Of a stretch of 64,000 nt of DNA, positions 26,995 to 37,759 are shown piece by piece (the stretch's first letter is position 1; the number at the start of each line of letters is the position of its first letter). A program made the translations under genes and the position numbers. The notes under the pieces were generated by a model that worked only from the letters and a program-made list of their open reading frames with translations, ran no database searches and was not told the DNA's origin. The stretch is from positions 34,682,234 to 34,746,233 of the forward strand of contig CM037472.1 of the NCBI GenBank assembly GCA_021014325.1, read 5' to 3'. This stretch comes from Plazaster borealis. Its lineage: Eukaryota > Echinodermata > Asteroidea > Forcipulatida > Labidiasteridae.

Positions 26995-27430
26995 TTAAAG
27001 GCCTGAACACGTTTGGAAATTGTCAAAGACCAGTGTTCTCACTTGGTGTCAACATATGCATAAAATAACAAGCCTGTGAAAATTTGGGCTCAATTGGTCA
27101 TCGAAGTTGCAAGAAAATGATGAAAGAAAAAACACCCTTGTTGCACAAATTTGTGTGCTTTCAGATGCCTGAGAAAGGCTTCATGCCTGAAGTCTTTCTC
27201 AGATTCACAAATTTGTGTGCTTTCAGATAGGAATAAAAACTTCTTGCAAGAAGTTTTTATTATTTTAGTGAGAAATTACCTCTTTCTCAAAAACTACATT
27301 ACTTCAGAGGGAGTCGTTTCCTACAATGTTTTATACTATCAACAGCTCTCCGTTGCTTGTTACCAAGTAAGTTTTTATGCTTACTTGAGTCATGTTTTGA
27401 GTCATTACCAAACGTGTACGATACCTTTAA
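26995..27430. mobile_element. TTAA MITE, complete copy with TTAA at both ends
   Basis: TTAAAGGCCTGAACACGTTT at the left and AAACGTGTACGATACCTTTAA at the right are inverted termini next to TTAA. The interior has CAAAGACCAGTGTTCTCACT and hairpin-forming TAAAAACTTCTTGCAAGAAG. No transposase is encoded. Confidence 0.85.
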
Positions 27431-27758
27431 AGTAACTGGGCTGTATGTTCAGAGTAAAAATACATGAATATTGTGCACCATTATTTAAGTACATCATTTT
27501 TTCACCGAGGATGTTTTCACTGACATTTTTCTATATTTTCCTGTGGTTTTGTGTCTGGTTTGCTCAGCAATGGTCAGCTGTTTGTATAGGTTGATTGGCT
27601 GTCTGGAAGTTAATCTTCCTGACTGACTTACAAGCACCTGCTAGTTTTATCTGGGTTGCTATAATAAGCTTTAATAACCTGCAAGTTGGTTTGCTTTCCA
27701 AAAGTTCTGCTGGTTAAATCTGGGTTAATGAGCTCCCAGTTAATGGTTTGCTTGTTGG

Positions 27759-28200
27759 TTTAAAGGGAGTGTATACTGTTGGTAATTGTCAAAGACCAGT
27801 ATCGTCACTAGGTGTATCCCAACATATGCTCAATTTGTTGTCGAAGTTGCTAGAAAATAATGAAAATAAAAATAAAAAGACTTGTTGTATAGATTTGTGT
27901 GCTTTCAAATGCCTGATAAAGGCTTCATGTCTGAAGCCTTTCTCAGATTCAAATTTGTGGGTGAAAAATACCTCTTTCTCAAAAACGAAGTTGCTAGAAA
28001 ATAATGAAAAAAAAAAAAAAGACTTGTTGTATAGATTTGTGTGCTTTCAAATGCCTGATAAAGGCTTCATGTCTGAAGCCTTTCTCAGATTCAAATTTGT
28101 GGGTGAAAAAATACCTCTTTCTCAAAAACGACATTACATAATGGGGGTTGTTTCTAACAATGTTTTATAATATCAACAGCTCTATAGTTTTCTTTACAAA
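27759..28200. mobile_element. TTAA MITE with internal 144-bp duplication
   Basis: The left end reads TTAAAGGGAGTGTATACTGT. GAAGTTGCTAGAAAATAATG occurs at 27843 and 27987, and the intervening segment, including GGCTTCATGTCTGAAGCC, is duplicated almost exactly. The right terminus is lost. Confidence 0.8.
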
Positions 28201-29984
28201 GTAATTTTTTGGGGGTTTTCCCCTACATGTATATTTTGACAGACAGGTTTGCTCTGCAGCTGGCTGGCTTGCAGGTGACTTGTAAGCTTGGACTTGCTTA
28301 AGGGTTAAATTACTGACAGTGTTTTATGACATTTCTTTTATTTTGCTGATTTTGTTTTCTCATTTCAATCGCTTTAACTTAAGTTTCCCATGAAAAGATT
28401 AATAGAAAATGCTGTGATTGTGTAACATACATGTAGTATACTGGTTAATAGATAAAATTTAACTTTAAATCCTTGCTTGCACATAAGTTGTAGAAATTGA
28501 GAAACGAATTCGATTTTCCAAGAATGATATTTCGTTTTGTGCCCGGAAGATGGACATAAAGGGCATAAGCAACTAATGTGCAAAATTGTGTTTCAAGGCA
28601 ACTGAGTGTGAAAAGTTGATCAGTTTTTCTGCCATTCATAAATTATTATAGCAAGGTTTAATTTTCTGCATAGGAATGGGAGATTCTAGCAACAACAATT
28701 TTAACCGTAATGCAATATGTTTTTTGTCAGGAGCCATTTTATTGCTTCTGGCCTTTTGTCAAAGGAAAAAAGGACTTTTGTGTGCCCGGAAGAAGTGCGT
28801 AGAGCCTTATGCTCTTCTTCCGGCACATGACAATTGTATAAATTAATAAATACCACATACAGTGTATTAAACTGTAAGGTGCATAATCTCAGAGGTGTGG
28901 AACACATTGAATGTTTATACACTATACTTTGTGTAGTTTTATCTCAAACAGACACTTGAGAAACTGCGCTTAGTATTTATAATGCATGCAGCTCCTTGCT
29001 CAACTCAATTGCTGAAATCAATTTTTTTTCCTTCTGTTTTTTCTCTTTGTGTGTATACATTGTATTGCTCAGTTCAGCTTGAACGCGCGAGGCCTGTGAT
29101 GGCTTTAAACTGTAGGTTAAAAGAGGACTTTTCGTGATCATTTTGTACATGATCCAAGCTTGATAACATTTGATCCAGTTGTGTCTCTGACCGATTTGTG
29201 ACTTGGCGGCACCACTTATGCCTTTTTTTTTCTTTTTCTTTTTTTCACAACTTCCTGATTGTGATCGGGAGTTTGATCAACTTGCTTTGATCTCTGTGGA
29301 GAAACAAAATCCCTGGAAATTGTATCCTTTTGGTGGTGGGCTTGTTGTTTTTGAGATGCCTGTTTGACTGGCAGCAATACAGTTCTGAAAGCTACACAGT
29401 AACCGTATCAATTCCTCATTGATTTTAACTTAAAAGAAAATGATATCATGCGACATCCTTTGCAGCTGCCCAATCTGCGATTTTCTCTGTCAAATGACGT
29501 ACATGAGGGATATAATGCTTGTTCCAACCACGAAGCGCTTGAAGCACATGCAGACAATGCAATTTGATACCACAGAAATACAATCCCCTAAATACTTTTA
29601 GGAAATTAATTTTTTTTTACAGCACTGGTTTTAGTTGAAGGTTTTTTTCTGTGATTGCATCTGTTATGTCTGTTCTTAAAGATGTATCAAGACATCAACA
29701 AGAGTTTCTATCCAATGGATGTTTCTTTCACTAAGAGAGACTTACTTCCAGAGATTACTTTCCGATTGTACATAAACATTATATTAAAATATTTAGCCTA
29801 TTCGCTCTTTGCATGCATGGTCAGCCATTTGCGTGTAGAGCCTTGACTTATGGACAGCAGTGAATGGAAGCATTATATACATGTAACTCTGTATTGTCAC
29901 GGTAATGTAATGACACTTTCATCCAAACAGATTCATAAATACAATACAAGTGAAGCATGAAGTCGAGGCTCTACACGCACATAA
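28201..29984. other. Non-coding; hairpin at 28782-28826
   Basis: GTGCCCGGAAGAAG and CTTCTTCCGGCAC form a stem around a loop of about 17 bases. No gene was recognised in the rest. Confidence 0.5.
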
Positions 29985-30690
29985 TAATAATAATAATAAC
30001 ATGTATTTATATCGCGCTTAATACTACGTTTCTAATCGCTATGGTACTGATGTCCTAGAAGACTATTAAGTAAAACCACGGCAACAGCACCATACAAAGA
30101 TACAGAATTACCAAAAATAATGCAATAACAAAAGCAGAAAATAAACAAGAGAAAGGTAAACAAAGTTGATAAAGAAAACTAACAGAAATTAACAAGCTGC
30201 AGAATGGGATAATTATAGAGATTCGATTAAGTGAGTCTTCAACATAGTTTTAAATGTTTTTAGCCAAGGAGCATTTTGAATTTGGGGAGGGAGAGTGTTC
30301 CATAATTTGAGTGGCAACAGAGAAAGCTCTGTCACCGTAGTGTCTTTTCACACGAGGACCAGGCATCAGTTGAAGGTGAGAGGATGTGGAAGATCGTAGC
30401 CGGGTTGATTGAACTGTTTGTTTGATGAGTTCTAAAAGATACGTAGGCGCTGACCATTACGAGCTTTGAAAGTGAGCAGAAGAATTTTTAAACTGAATGC
30501 GTTGAATAATTGGAAGCCATTGGAGATGACGGAGCACATGGTGGATCTGTGCAAAGGGCGAGTTCTGTAGTTTTCCTTGATAACAGAGGAAATCAACATA
30601 ATATACGCCTGTAATAAAATAAAAAGATTTTTTTACATACATTGTATATTCCCAGTTGATTGAATATTGTGGACTCGTCCTGAATGTCAA
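29985..30690 (-). pseudogene. LINE 3' fragment with reverse-transcriptase C-terminal region
   Basis: Minus-strand translation around 30520-30470 gives LQWLPIIQRIQFK, matching the HWLP-x-x-x-RI-x-FK signature C-terminal to the RT domain of non-LTR retrotransposons. In shifted frames APTYLLELI, then HYGDRAFSVA and FKTMLKTHL follow, all in the family order. The element tail reaches a TTA microsatellite near 29985. It is 5' truncated and frameshifted; a CR1/Rex-like clade is likely but not resolved. Confidence 0.8.
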
Positions 30691-30949
30691 TTAACGCTGA
30701 GATGAACAGATCTAATGACAGTTCTTGTATGATAAACAACTGTTAGTACTGCAGTTTTTAAATGTGGCTGACTCACTGCCTAGGGACATGAGGGATGGCT
30801 GCCTCCCCTCAAGACTTCACACTTGTGACGTTTGTGACTTTTGTTTAAATTCCCCCTTTTTCTACCACCAGATTCATATTTATGTTCAGGGTTTTTTTCC
30901 CCTTCATCCCACCCTTACTTTCCAGCACTAGATATCTTGTGGCGTGTCG

Positions 30950-31290
30950 TGGCCAAGCGGTTAAGAGCACGGGACTCAAGCTCTGGTGTGTCTGATTAGC
31001 AGAGTGTGGGATCAAGTCCCGGTAGTGGCACTTGTATCCCCTGAGCAAGATACTTTACCATAATTGCTTTGTCCTTCGGATGGGACATTCAGCCGTAGGT
31101 TCCGTGTACTAGGATTGGTTATGCACGTAAAAGAACCCAGAACACTTATCGTGGAGGAGTACAGGTTAACCCCAGTGTTTCTGGTTCACATATAGCAAGC
31201 ACCCTTGTTTACAGGTTTCCTCAGGCTTGCGAGCTACGCTGATTAAGTTCACTTTTGAGGCATCCTTGGTTTCATTACCAGAAATATATA
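30950..31290 (+). repeat. tRNA-Leu-derived SINE copy
   Basis: GTGTCGTGGCCAAGCGGTTA and GACTCAAGCTCTGGTGTG are the tRNA-Leu-like head, and GTGGGATCAAGTCCCGG is the B box. The body holds GATGGGACATTCAGCCGTAG and GTAAAAGAACCCAG. The tail ends in ATAATAATAATA near 31290. Confidence 0.78.
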
Positions 31291-31299
31291 ATAATAATA

Positions 31300-34200
31300 A
31301 TATCATATATTTGGAAGGAAAGGCATGATGGAATTTCTGGGTCAGAAGTTGTATGGGCACGCTTCAACTTACCCATTCGTGGAACCCATTCGTGAGCTGA
31401 ATTTTAAAAGCTCTATTTCTATCTGGCATGTACATGTACGTGGTCATCTCTACAGAGGAATTTTTACTATCACTTTGTTATGGTGTCATTACTTTACAAA
31501 TGTAAATCTCGGAATCTTGGAATTGAATAACCCAGAAAAATATTTTTTTTATTCATAAATCAAAAAGAATGTTTCTGTAATTTATAAGAACTACTTTTTG
31601 ATTCAAATACCCAGTAACACCGGAGAGCAGTTTTAAAATATAACAATCTTAAAAACTTTCTGTATGTGTCACACACACAAAAAAAGGAACAAAAAAATAG
31701 TTTTAGTTAAAACAAACTATTTTCATAATTCAATTGAAAAGCAACCGTAGATAAAAGCCTGAACACCCAAGAGGAACAGCAAGTGCTATCATCCAAATAA
31801 CAGTTGAAACGGAATCAACAGTCCAAAATGAAATCTAAGAAACCCTTACAATGTGCATGTATGGGTGCACTCATCAAAAGGTGCATTCTGCTTCTTTAGT
31901 TTTAAAAAGACTTGAAATGTCTTATTCCCGAGTATGTAGTCTGGGGTTTCCCTCAGCATGACGACCACCATACATTGTACATATAGATATCTCCTCAGGG
32001 TGAACTCTTTACCCTGCTCTCCGCTCGGTGTCATCCCCTCAGGCTTCTGGGGTCTATCACAGGCCGCTACTTCATGAGTCCTTGAAGAGTCATCAAGCTC
32101 GTCAGATGATTCAAAAGCATATGGTGCGCTGGGCTGGTGACTCTCTTTTTTTGTTAGTAATTGAAATGAGACCAATGAGGTTCCTGTGACGCGTCCACCG
32201 GCCAGGCTACTGCGTTAGTCAGAGAACGCATTTTCCAGTTCCCTGCAGACTTTACCATCCAAGCAGTTACTTCAAGTTTCACATTTGACCTTCTTGTACA
32301 TGAAGACCAACTTGAAAGGTTCCAAGGACTCAAAGTGGTTAAGTAACCTGATGAAAGTGGTTACTTTTACCACAATTACTGTTATTTTTTGTGTCAAGTA
32401 CATGAAGTAATAAACAACAAGGGGAAACTGACCGGGTGAATTTTAAAATAATTTTGGGTTGAACAAAGATAAATTGAGTGGAGTGGGACTTGAACCTGCG
32501 ACCTCCAGATTAACGTTTATTATCTTGTTGTTCATACATTAACTTCAACCCATAAATTTCATCTGCATTCTACAAAGATGTACACATGTACAAAGAATAC
32601 CTTCAGAAACACATTCAGAAAATGAATGCTGTACACACAATGGATGTATTATTTCATCCCTGGTCCCATGAAGTGACCTATATGTCAAAAATCTATTGAA
32701 TACAAATTATTACTATACTCATTGCTGTGAACATTTACCGATGATACATATAGGGTTATAGCACAGTTCCAAATTTGCATGTATGACTTTTGCATTTTCA
32801 CAAAGCGACCTATCTATTGGAACGATTAAAACGTATTGTTTTCACGAACTGACCTATCGCACTATATGTATCTCAATATGCATTGGTTTGTACACAGAGC
32901 TCTGGGGGCAAAACATGTTTTTTTAATTTTTTTTATTTAGTACCGTATGTGTTTAGGAACTAATTACTCATTAAAATGGTTGCAAGAACGAAAACATATT
33001 GACAGTTCTGTACGAATGAAGAAGTCAGCTTTATTTTTGTCTGGAATTTTTTTTTTTTAATAGTAAGTAGACTCCGAAGCAGCAATTTGAAAAATGGTGT
33101 AACTTCAACTGCGATTTGTTTTTGCGGCTGTGGACCATAAAGGTGACTTTGTGGAACCAGCGACGATTTGCAAAAACTCAAGGACTGAATAATGCTATGA
33201 CTGAAAAATTTCTATATCAGTACAAATATACGTTCTCATTAAAAGTTCCAGTCAAAGGCCTTTTTACACTACAACAAAATATCTGTGTTGGACACGGTCC
33301 GACCTTAAAGTTTGACTGACTGACCTTTTTCACACGACAACATTTCCACCCTGCTTGGGAGGTTGGTTGAGGGTTTTTGACCCATGTAGAGAATAGACTG
33401 TGCAAGTGTCGCGCATATCAAAAACAAGAAAAAACTCAAACGAAGACTTTATTTTTCTATAAAAATATCAAATTTTCTTTTCAAATTATATTTATACAAA
33501 ATTCTTGAAAGTAAAAATACACATAGCAAGTTGTTATAAATAGTTTTTCAATTTTTGTATAATACAAATAATTTTGTTCAAGTTAACATTGAAACATAAT
33601 TAAAACTTTGGACGAGGATGCTTATTGTTAGAAACCCCATTTGCCAATCAGCGCCCGAATGTGTGCGTCTATCACATAGGTTTAATCACAACATGACCTC
33701 AGTTGGGAAGCATTCTTAATTTTGTACAAGTAACTGGAATTGGAGGTCAAGTCTTATTCTCGAGTTGTCTTCATTATTTTGTTTAATTGGTTTCACTTTC
33801 AAATTGTTTATCACTTGGTATTACATTCCCAAAGTCTATTACACGTGTACCAAAAAAAGTGAGTTAGCCTTGGGCAGTGTGAAAGCAGAGCAAATTTTTC
33901 TTGGAGAAATTGCAATCTCTGTCATTATCCTGAATGATTCATGGCCAATTGAAACACTGATTTTGACAGCTCATGGCTTATGTTACAAATAGTAGAAGGA
34001 AATGGAGCGGAAAATGTGTAATGGTGACATCTCGTTTTCTGGCTCATTACCACCATGCTTGGAAAAGTGTCTTCACTAATCGAGAAGAAGTTGGCACCAG
34101 CCACATTAACCATTATGAGAATAATGAAAGCTTAAATTACAGTTACCTTGGGGGCTTTTCAATTGACCATTGTCACAAAATACATTAGAGGTACCTTAAA

Positions 34201-34567
34201 AATGCAAAACAAAATAAAAGTATGGGAAAGGTGCAAAAACATTGACATCTACATGTGAACATACAGCTTGGACAAGTTATTCAAATGACATACTGGACAT
34301 AGGTGGGGTTTTTTTTTCTGGTCAGAGCATTTTCAGTACTGAAGTGGATGTCAAGGGGAAAAAGTTAGCTGAATCTTACAGAACCTCTTGAAAGGTTTTG
34401 TGAGTTTAGTTTGAATTTATGGTGGCCTTGAGGAATGAGTCTATGTATGAGTCACACTGCAGTTAAAAATTGCTAACCTGTAAACAGCTCTATGAAAGAG
34501 GGCCAAGGTCTTGGCCTTGGTCAGTTGGTGGTTCTCTTTGAAATGTTCCAAACACATTTCATTCTTC
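31300..34567. other. Non-coding intron-like DNA
   Basis: A minus-strand open frame of 109 codons at 31846-32175 has no recognisable domain and no supported splice sites. A B-box-like GACTTGAACCTGCGACC at about 32489 marks a minus-strand SINE fragment. A partial GGCCTTTTCACAC repeat lies at 33256-33410. Confidence 0.45.
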
Positions 34568-35003
34568 ATTGTGTCCGAGCGGATGAGAGCACTGGACTCA
34601 AGCTCTGGTGTTTCAGATCAGCAGAGTGTGGGTTCGAGTCCCGGTTGTGACACTTGTGTCTTTAAGCAAGACACTTAACTATTATTGCTGCGTCCTTCGG
34701 ATGGGACGTAAAGCCGTAGGCCTTGTGTGTTGTGTAATGCACGTAAAGTAACTCGGTGCACTTACCGCTAATAGAAGAGGTTCGCCCCAGTGTTCCTGGT
34801 TTGATTGGCAGCATATTGTGCCACAGCAACTTGTAAACCATTACATGGTGCTATGTCATGTATGTAAAGGAATAGGTCTCATACTTCAAAATCATGAGCT
34901 CCACATACCTTGCAAGATAAATACTGAATGTTGAAGCGCCTTGAGCGTCACTGAGTGACGGAATTGAGCGCCATACAAGAAGCCACTATTATTATTATTT
35001 ATT
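34568..35003 (+). repeat. tRNA-Leu-derived SINE, best-preserved copy
   Basis: Head GTGTCCGAGCGGATGAGAGC, GGACTCAAGCTCTGGTGTTT and GTGTGGGTTCGAGTCCCGG keeps both pol III boxes. The body reads TAAGCAAGACACTTAACTAT and GATGGGACGTAAAGCCGTAG. The tail has GAAGCGCCTTGAGCGTC and ends in ATT repeats. It spans about 430 bases. Confidence 0.82.
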
Positions 35004-35039
35004 AAAGTATTTGGTGTACAACAATGTGGAATACTCAAA

Positions 35040-35420
35040 AGTCATATTTTTCTGAAAATTAAAGATGAGTCAAATTTTTGGGCTGATTTGACCAGAAAAT
35101 TAAGATTTGTATTTCAAATATAAATTGTTTTGTATTCAAGATAGTTATAAGCTTTTACTTAAGGTATTGCTCGAAAAATAAATCTGCCAATGATAAGTGG
35201 TAGTTAATTAAACATGTTAAAAACTGAAAATGAATTATTGTCCATCAGCATTGGAGGGCCTACTACAAACAATTTTGCATTTTGTATTTTGTGCATTGTC
35301 CGTGGCATATGCGAAAGGTTTTGTATGTTTTTTGTTTTGAAACAGCATCATCTGTCAACATCTGTTCAGAAAAAAACAATCTTTAAAACAATTTCTTTCG
35401 GCGAAAACTAGGCCTTGAAA
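35040..35420. repeat. Dispersed repeat, copy 2 of a pair
   Basis: It shares the block order of 25968-26330: ATAAGCTTTTACTTAAGGTA, TCTGCCAATGATAA, TAGTTAATTAA, ACAAACAATTTTGCAT, GCATTGTCCGTGGCATAT and GCGAAAGGTTTTG. The divergence suggests an old family. Confidence 0.7.
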
Positions 35421-37097
35421 TCTTAACTTTTATAGTGGGGTAGAATCAAAGTACCTTCATAATGCAATATTTTGGTTGGTGTATCTTTTGTAAGTTTTCT
35501 TTTTTATCTCCAGTGTTTTGATTCCAGTCTACCAAGAAAATATTTGAGGTCTTACTGTAGGCTAAAGCTTCTTATAAATATATATTGCATTTATACCTTT
35601 ATGGCACTTTCACAATGCATTATTATATATTCATGAAATTATTTCCCCTACGCAAAGATGGTCTGCCCAGTTGGATAACAATTCCCCCAGGATAGCCTGT
35701 TTTATGTATGGTCCCTGGGCAATACAAATAAGGCAAGGCAAAAAGAAACAGGTTGTGATCAATGCGTTCAACCAGGTGAAGTCTAATGCAATAAAGCAAA
35801 TGTACATTAGTTCTTTTCCCCTGGACATGAGAAAAAGAAGAAGAAGAAGACAAAAAACTTTGCATCTTCATTGCTCGCTCTCTGTGTCATGCATTTTGAT
35901 GGGGTTTGCAGTAACCCAATTACAATCTTGCACCAGTGTATGACCCTGTATTGGTTGCTTTTGCGGGTAGTGGAAGGTCACAAGAGTTGCCTGTAATTCA
36001 TTTAATGGAATTACTTTTGAAATAGCTGTTTTGTGCTGTGGTATTACACGTAGTAATTGTTTAAAATTAAAGAACTGTAACCATGGTAACGGGCCTCATC
36101 ACTGTTAGCGCAGGATTGCGACATGGAGGTCCAAGGGATGCGGACAACAACTTTTCCACGATCGGTTGTTGATGTATTTTGTTGAATTCATTGTTTGCTA
36201 AAAACGTTCCTACATTGCATATGTATGGGGAAGTTGATACATGTAAACAAATTGTGTAACTCAACTGAATACACATGTACATACGAATCAAGGATAATGT
36301 TTCATTTCCAATTGTTCTAATATGTTTGAGCAATTGACTATTTTTTTTTTTTTTTTACAAATCAATTCCATGTATTTTCAAAGATAATAGCGATCGAGTA
36401 CTTGACTTATTTTCAGGAACACTGTTCATTGTATCGACTCAACTTAGCTGATGTGAGGTCATAGTGACATCATTAGTCACCGGCTGTTTTATGTGTCTGC
36501 ACTCTTTGAGATGTAAAACAGTCAATGAGTAACACTTTTTGAATAACAACCTCATTTCCCGGCCAGACTGTGTGGCTAAGGTTTCGGATAGATTTTCAAA
36601 ATCCGTGCTACGCTAGTGTGGAGTTATGCAATTGCTATACTGTACATGTATAATGTCCGAAATGTTAAACGGTGATTTGGGGTCCTTTATACTTGGACGT
36701 GTGCTACATGATGGTTTTTACCAGATACTAGACAATTTAAAACAACCTGATCTAAACAATATATGCCATCTGACAAGTTGTTACTTAAAAACTTGCCCAA
36801 TGTGACATTGAACAGCGGTTCCTGCCAGGTTATACAAAATAACGAATAAATACACTAACTATCCCAAGGCCTCGTACAAAGAAAATACCCTAAAGCAGTC
36901 AAACATACATGTAGGTTCAATTCTATATCACTTGTTTCTCAAAGACATTGTAAAGTGCTATGAATATTTAAAAAAATACGGCGGTGAGTTTTTGTTCTGA
37001 AGTTGTACTTGCTATAATAATTTTGAAATTGAATTGATTTGAATTTGTACATGTACTGCACTTTGAACAAATATTTCAATCTGAAATGCTGTCATCT
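35421..37097. other. Non-coding intron-like DNA
   Basis: AT-rich sequence with chance frames and a T run at 36341-36356. No exon or known repeat was recognised. Confidence 0.5.
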
Positions 37098-37284
37098 GTG
37101 CTCAATTTCATGGAGCTGCTTCAGCAGAAAAATTTGCTTGAAAACTTTCTGCTAAGCAACAATTAGCAGGATACCAGGCACAAATGGTACACGTTGCATG
37201 GTCTTTTGGCTGGTAACCTCATTCATGGTAAGCATCATTTGTAGCTACTTTTTGTGCTTAAGCAGCTCTATGAAATTGTGCCCC
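37098..37284. repeat. GGGCCC-ended MITE copy with eroded ends
   Basis: GTGCTCAATTTCATGGAGCTG to CTATGAAATTGTGCCCC encloses TTCTGCTAAGCAACAATTAG and TTTTGGCTGGTAACC. The ends are single-base variants of the family termini. Confidence 0.75.
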
Positions 37285-37528
37285 GTGTAAGAATTTGATG
37301 TATTTCTCATATCAATACCATCAAAAGCTAAAATGGTAACACACTGTAGTTAACTGTCTCATCACAATTTGTGCAGTTTAGCAATTTAGCTTTGAGATGT
37401 ATTTTTGTTTTTGTTTTATGGCAGCGAGGTGGCCACTGTCCCTTTAGGGATGAGGCTTGAAAGCAGACTCTTGATGTATGTTTGTACACGTCTGTTCACA
37501 ATTATTTTTGAAAACTTTTCCTGTTTAG

Positions 37529-37661
37529 GTTTGTAGCATCCCTGCAGGACGTGTCCAAACTCAATAAGCGACACCGATCAACTGTCGGTAACCTCTGTTC
37601 TGAGAACTACCCGGCCGGGCGGAGATTATATGATGGTCATTGACTTCGCGTTGCGCTCACC
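37529..37661 (+). other. DISP1-like: 5' UTR part of the Dispatched first coding exon
   Basis: A CTTTTCCTGTTTAG acceptor ends at 37528, and the following 133 bases are GC-richer than the intron and stop-bound in the Dispatched frame. I infer that this is the 5' UTR portion of the exon holding the start codon, with a further non-coding exon upstream. A second AG at 37546-37547 is an alternative acceptor. Confidence 0.5.
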
Positions 37662-37665
37662 ATGA
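37630..37665 (+). promoter_or_regulatory. Upstream ORF overlapping the Dispatched start codon
   Basis: Two adjacent ATGs at 37630 and 37633 open an 11-codon frame (MMVIDFALRSP). Its TGA at 37663-37665 overlaps the Dispatched ATG at 37662 as ATGA. The second ATG has A at -3 and G at +4, a strong initiation context. Such termination-overlap uORFs usually reduce translation of the main frame or couple it through reinitiation. That effect is inferred; the overlap itself is seen directly. Confidence 0.55.
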
Positions 37666-37759
37666 AGGTCGGTGATGTGTCAGATCTGGGCCGAGAAGTG
37701 TGTCAGAGTCGGACTCCCAGGCCGTGGGCGAGCAGTCTGCGACATCGCTTCTGCTTTGG
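37662..37759 (+). CDS. DISP1-like: Dispatched coding exon 1 (short cytoplasmic N-terminus)
   Basis: The exon encodes 32 residues plus two bases of a split glycine codon, beginning MKVGDVSDLGREV. The ATG at 37662 has A at -3, and an in-frame TGA lies 21 bases upstream at 37641, so this ATG is the likely start. The exon ends at a GTGATT donor, which is weak, but its phase exactly fits the next exon (GG plus G, then TATGCC). Local sequence is richer in CpG and GC than the flanking intron. The peptide has no family signature of its own, so the assignment rests on position, phase and the start context. An alternative upstream exon could supply a longer N-terminus. Confidence 0.65.

Noticed and set aside
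31846..32175. Minus-strand open frame of 109 codons with rather protein-like composition
   Set aside because: No domain was recognised, no convincing splice sites flank it, and neighbouring frames give no continuation.
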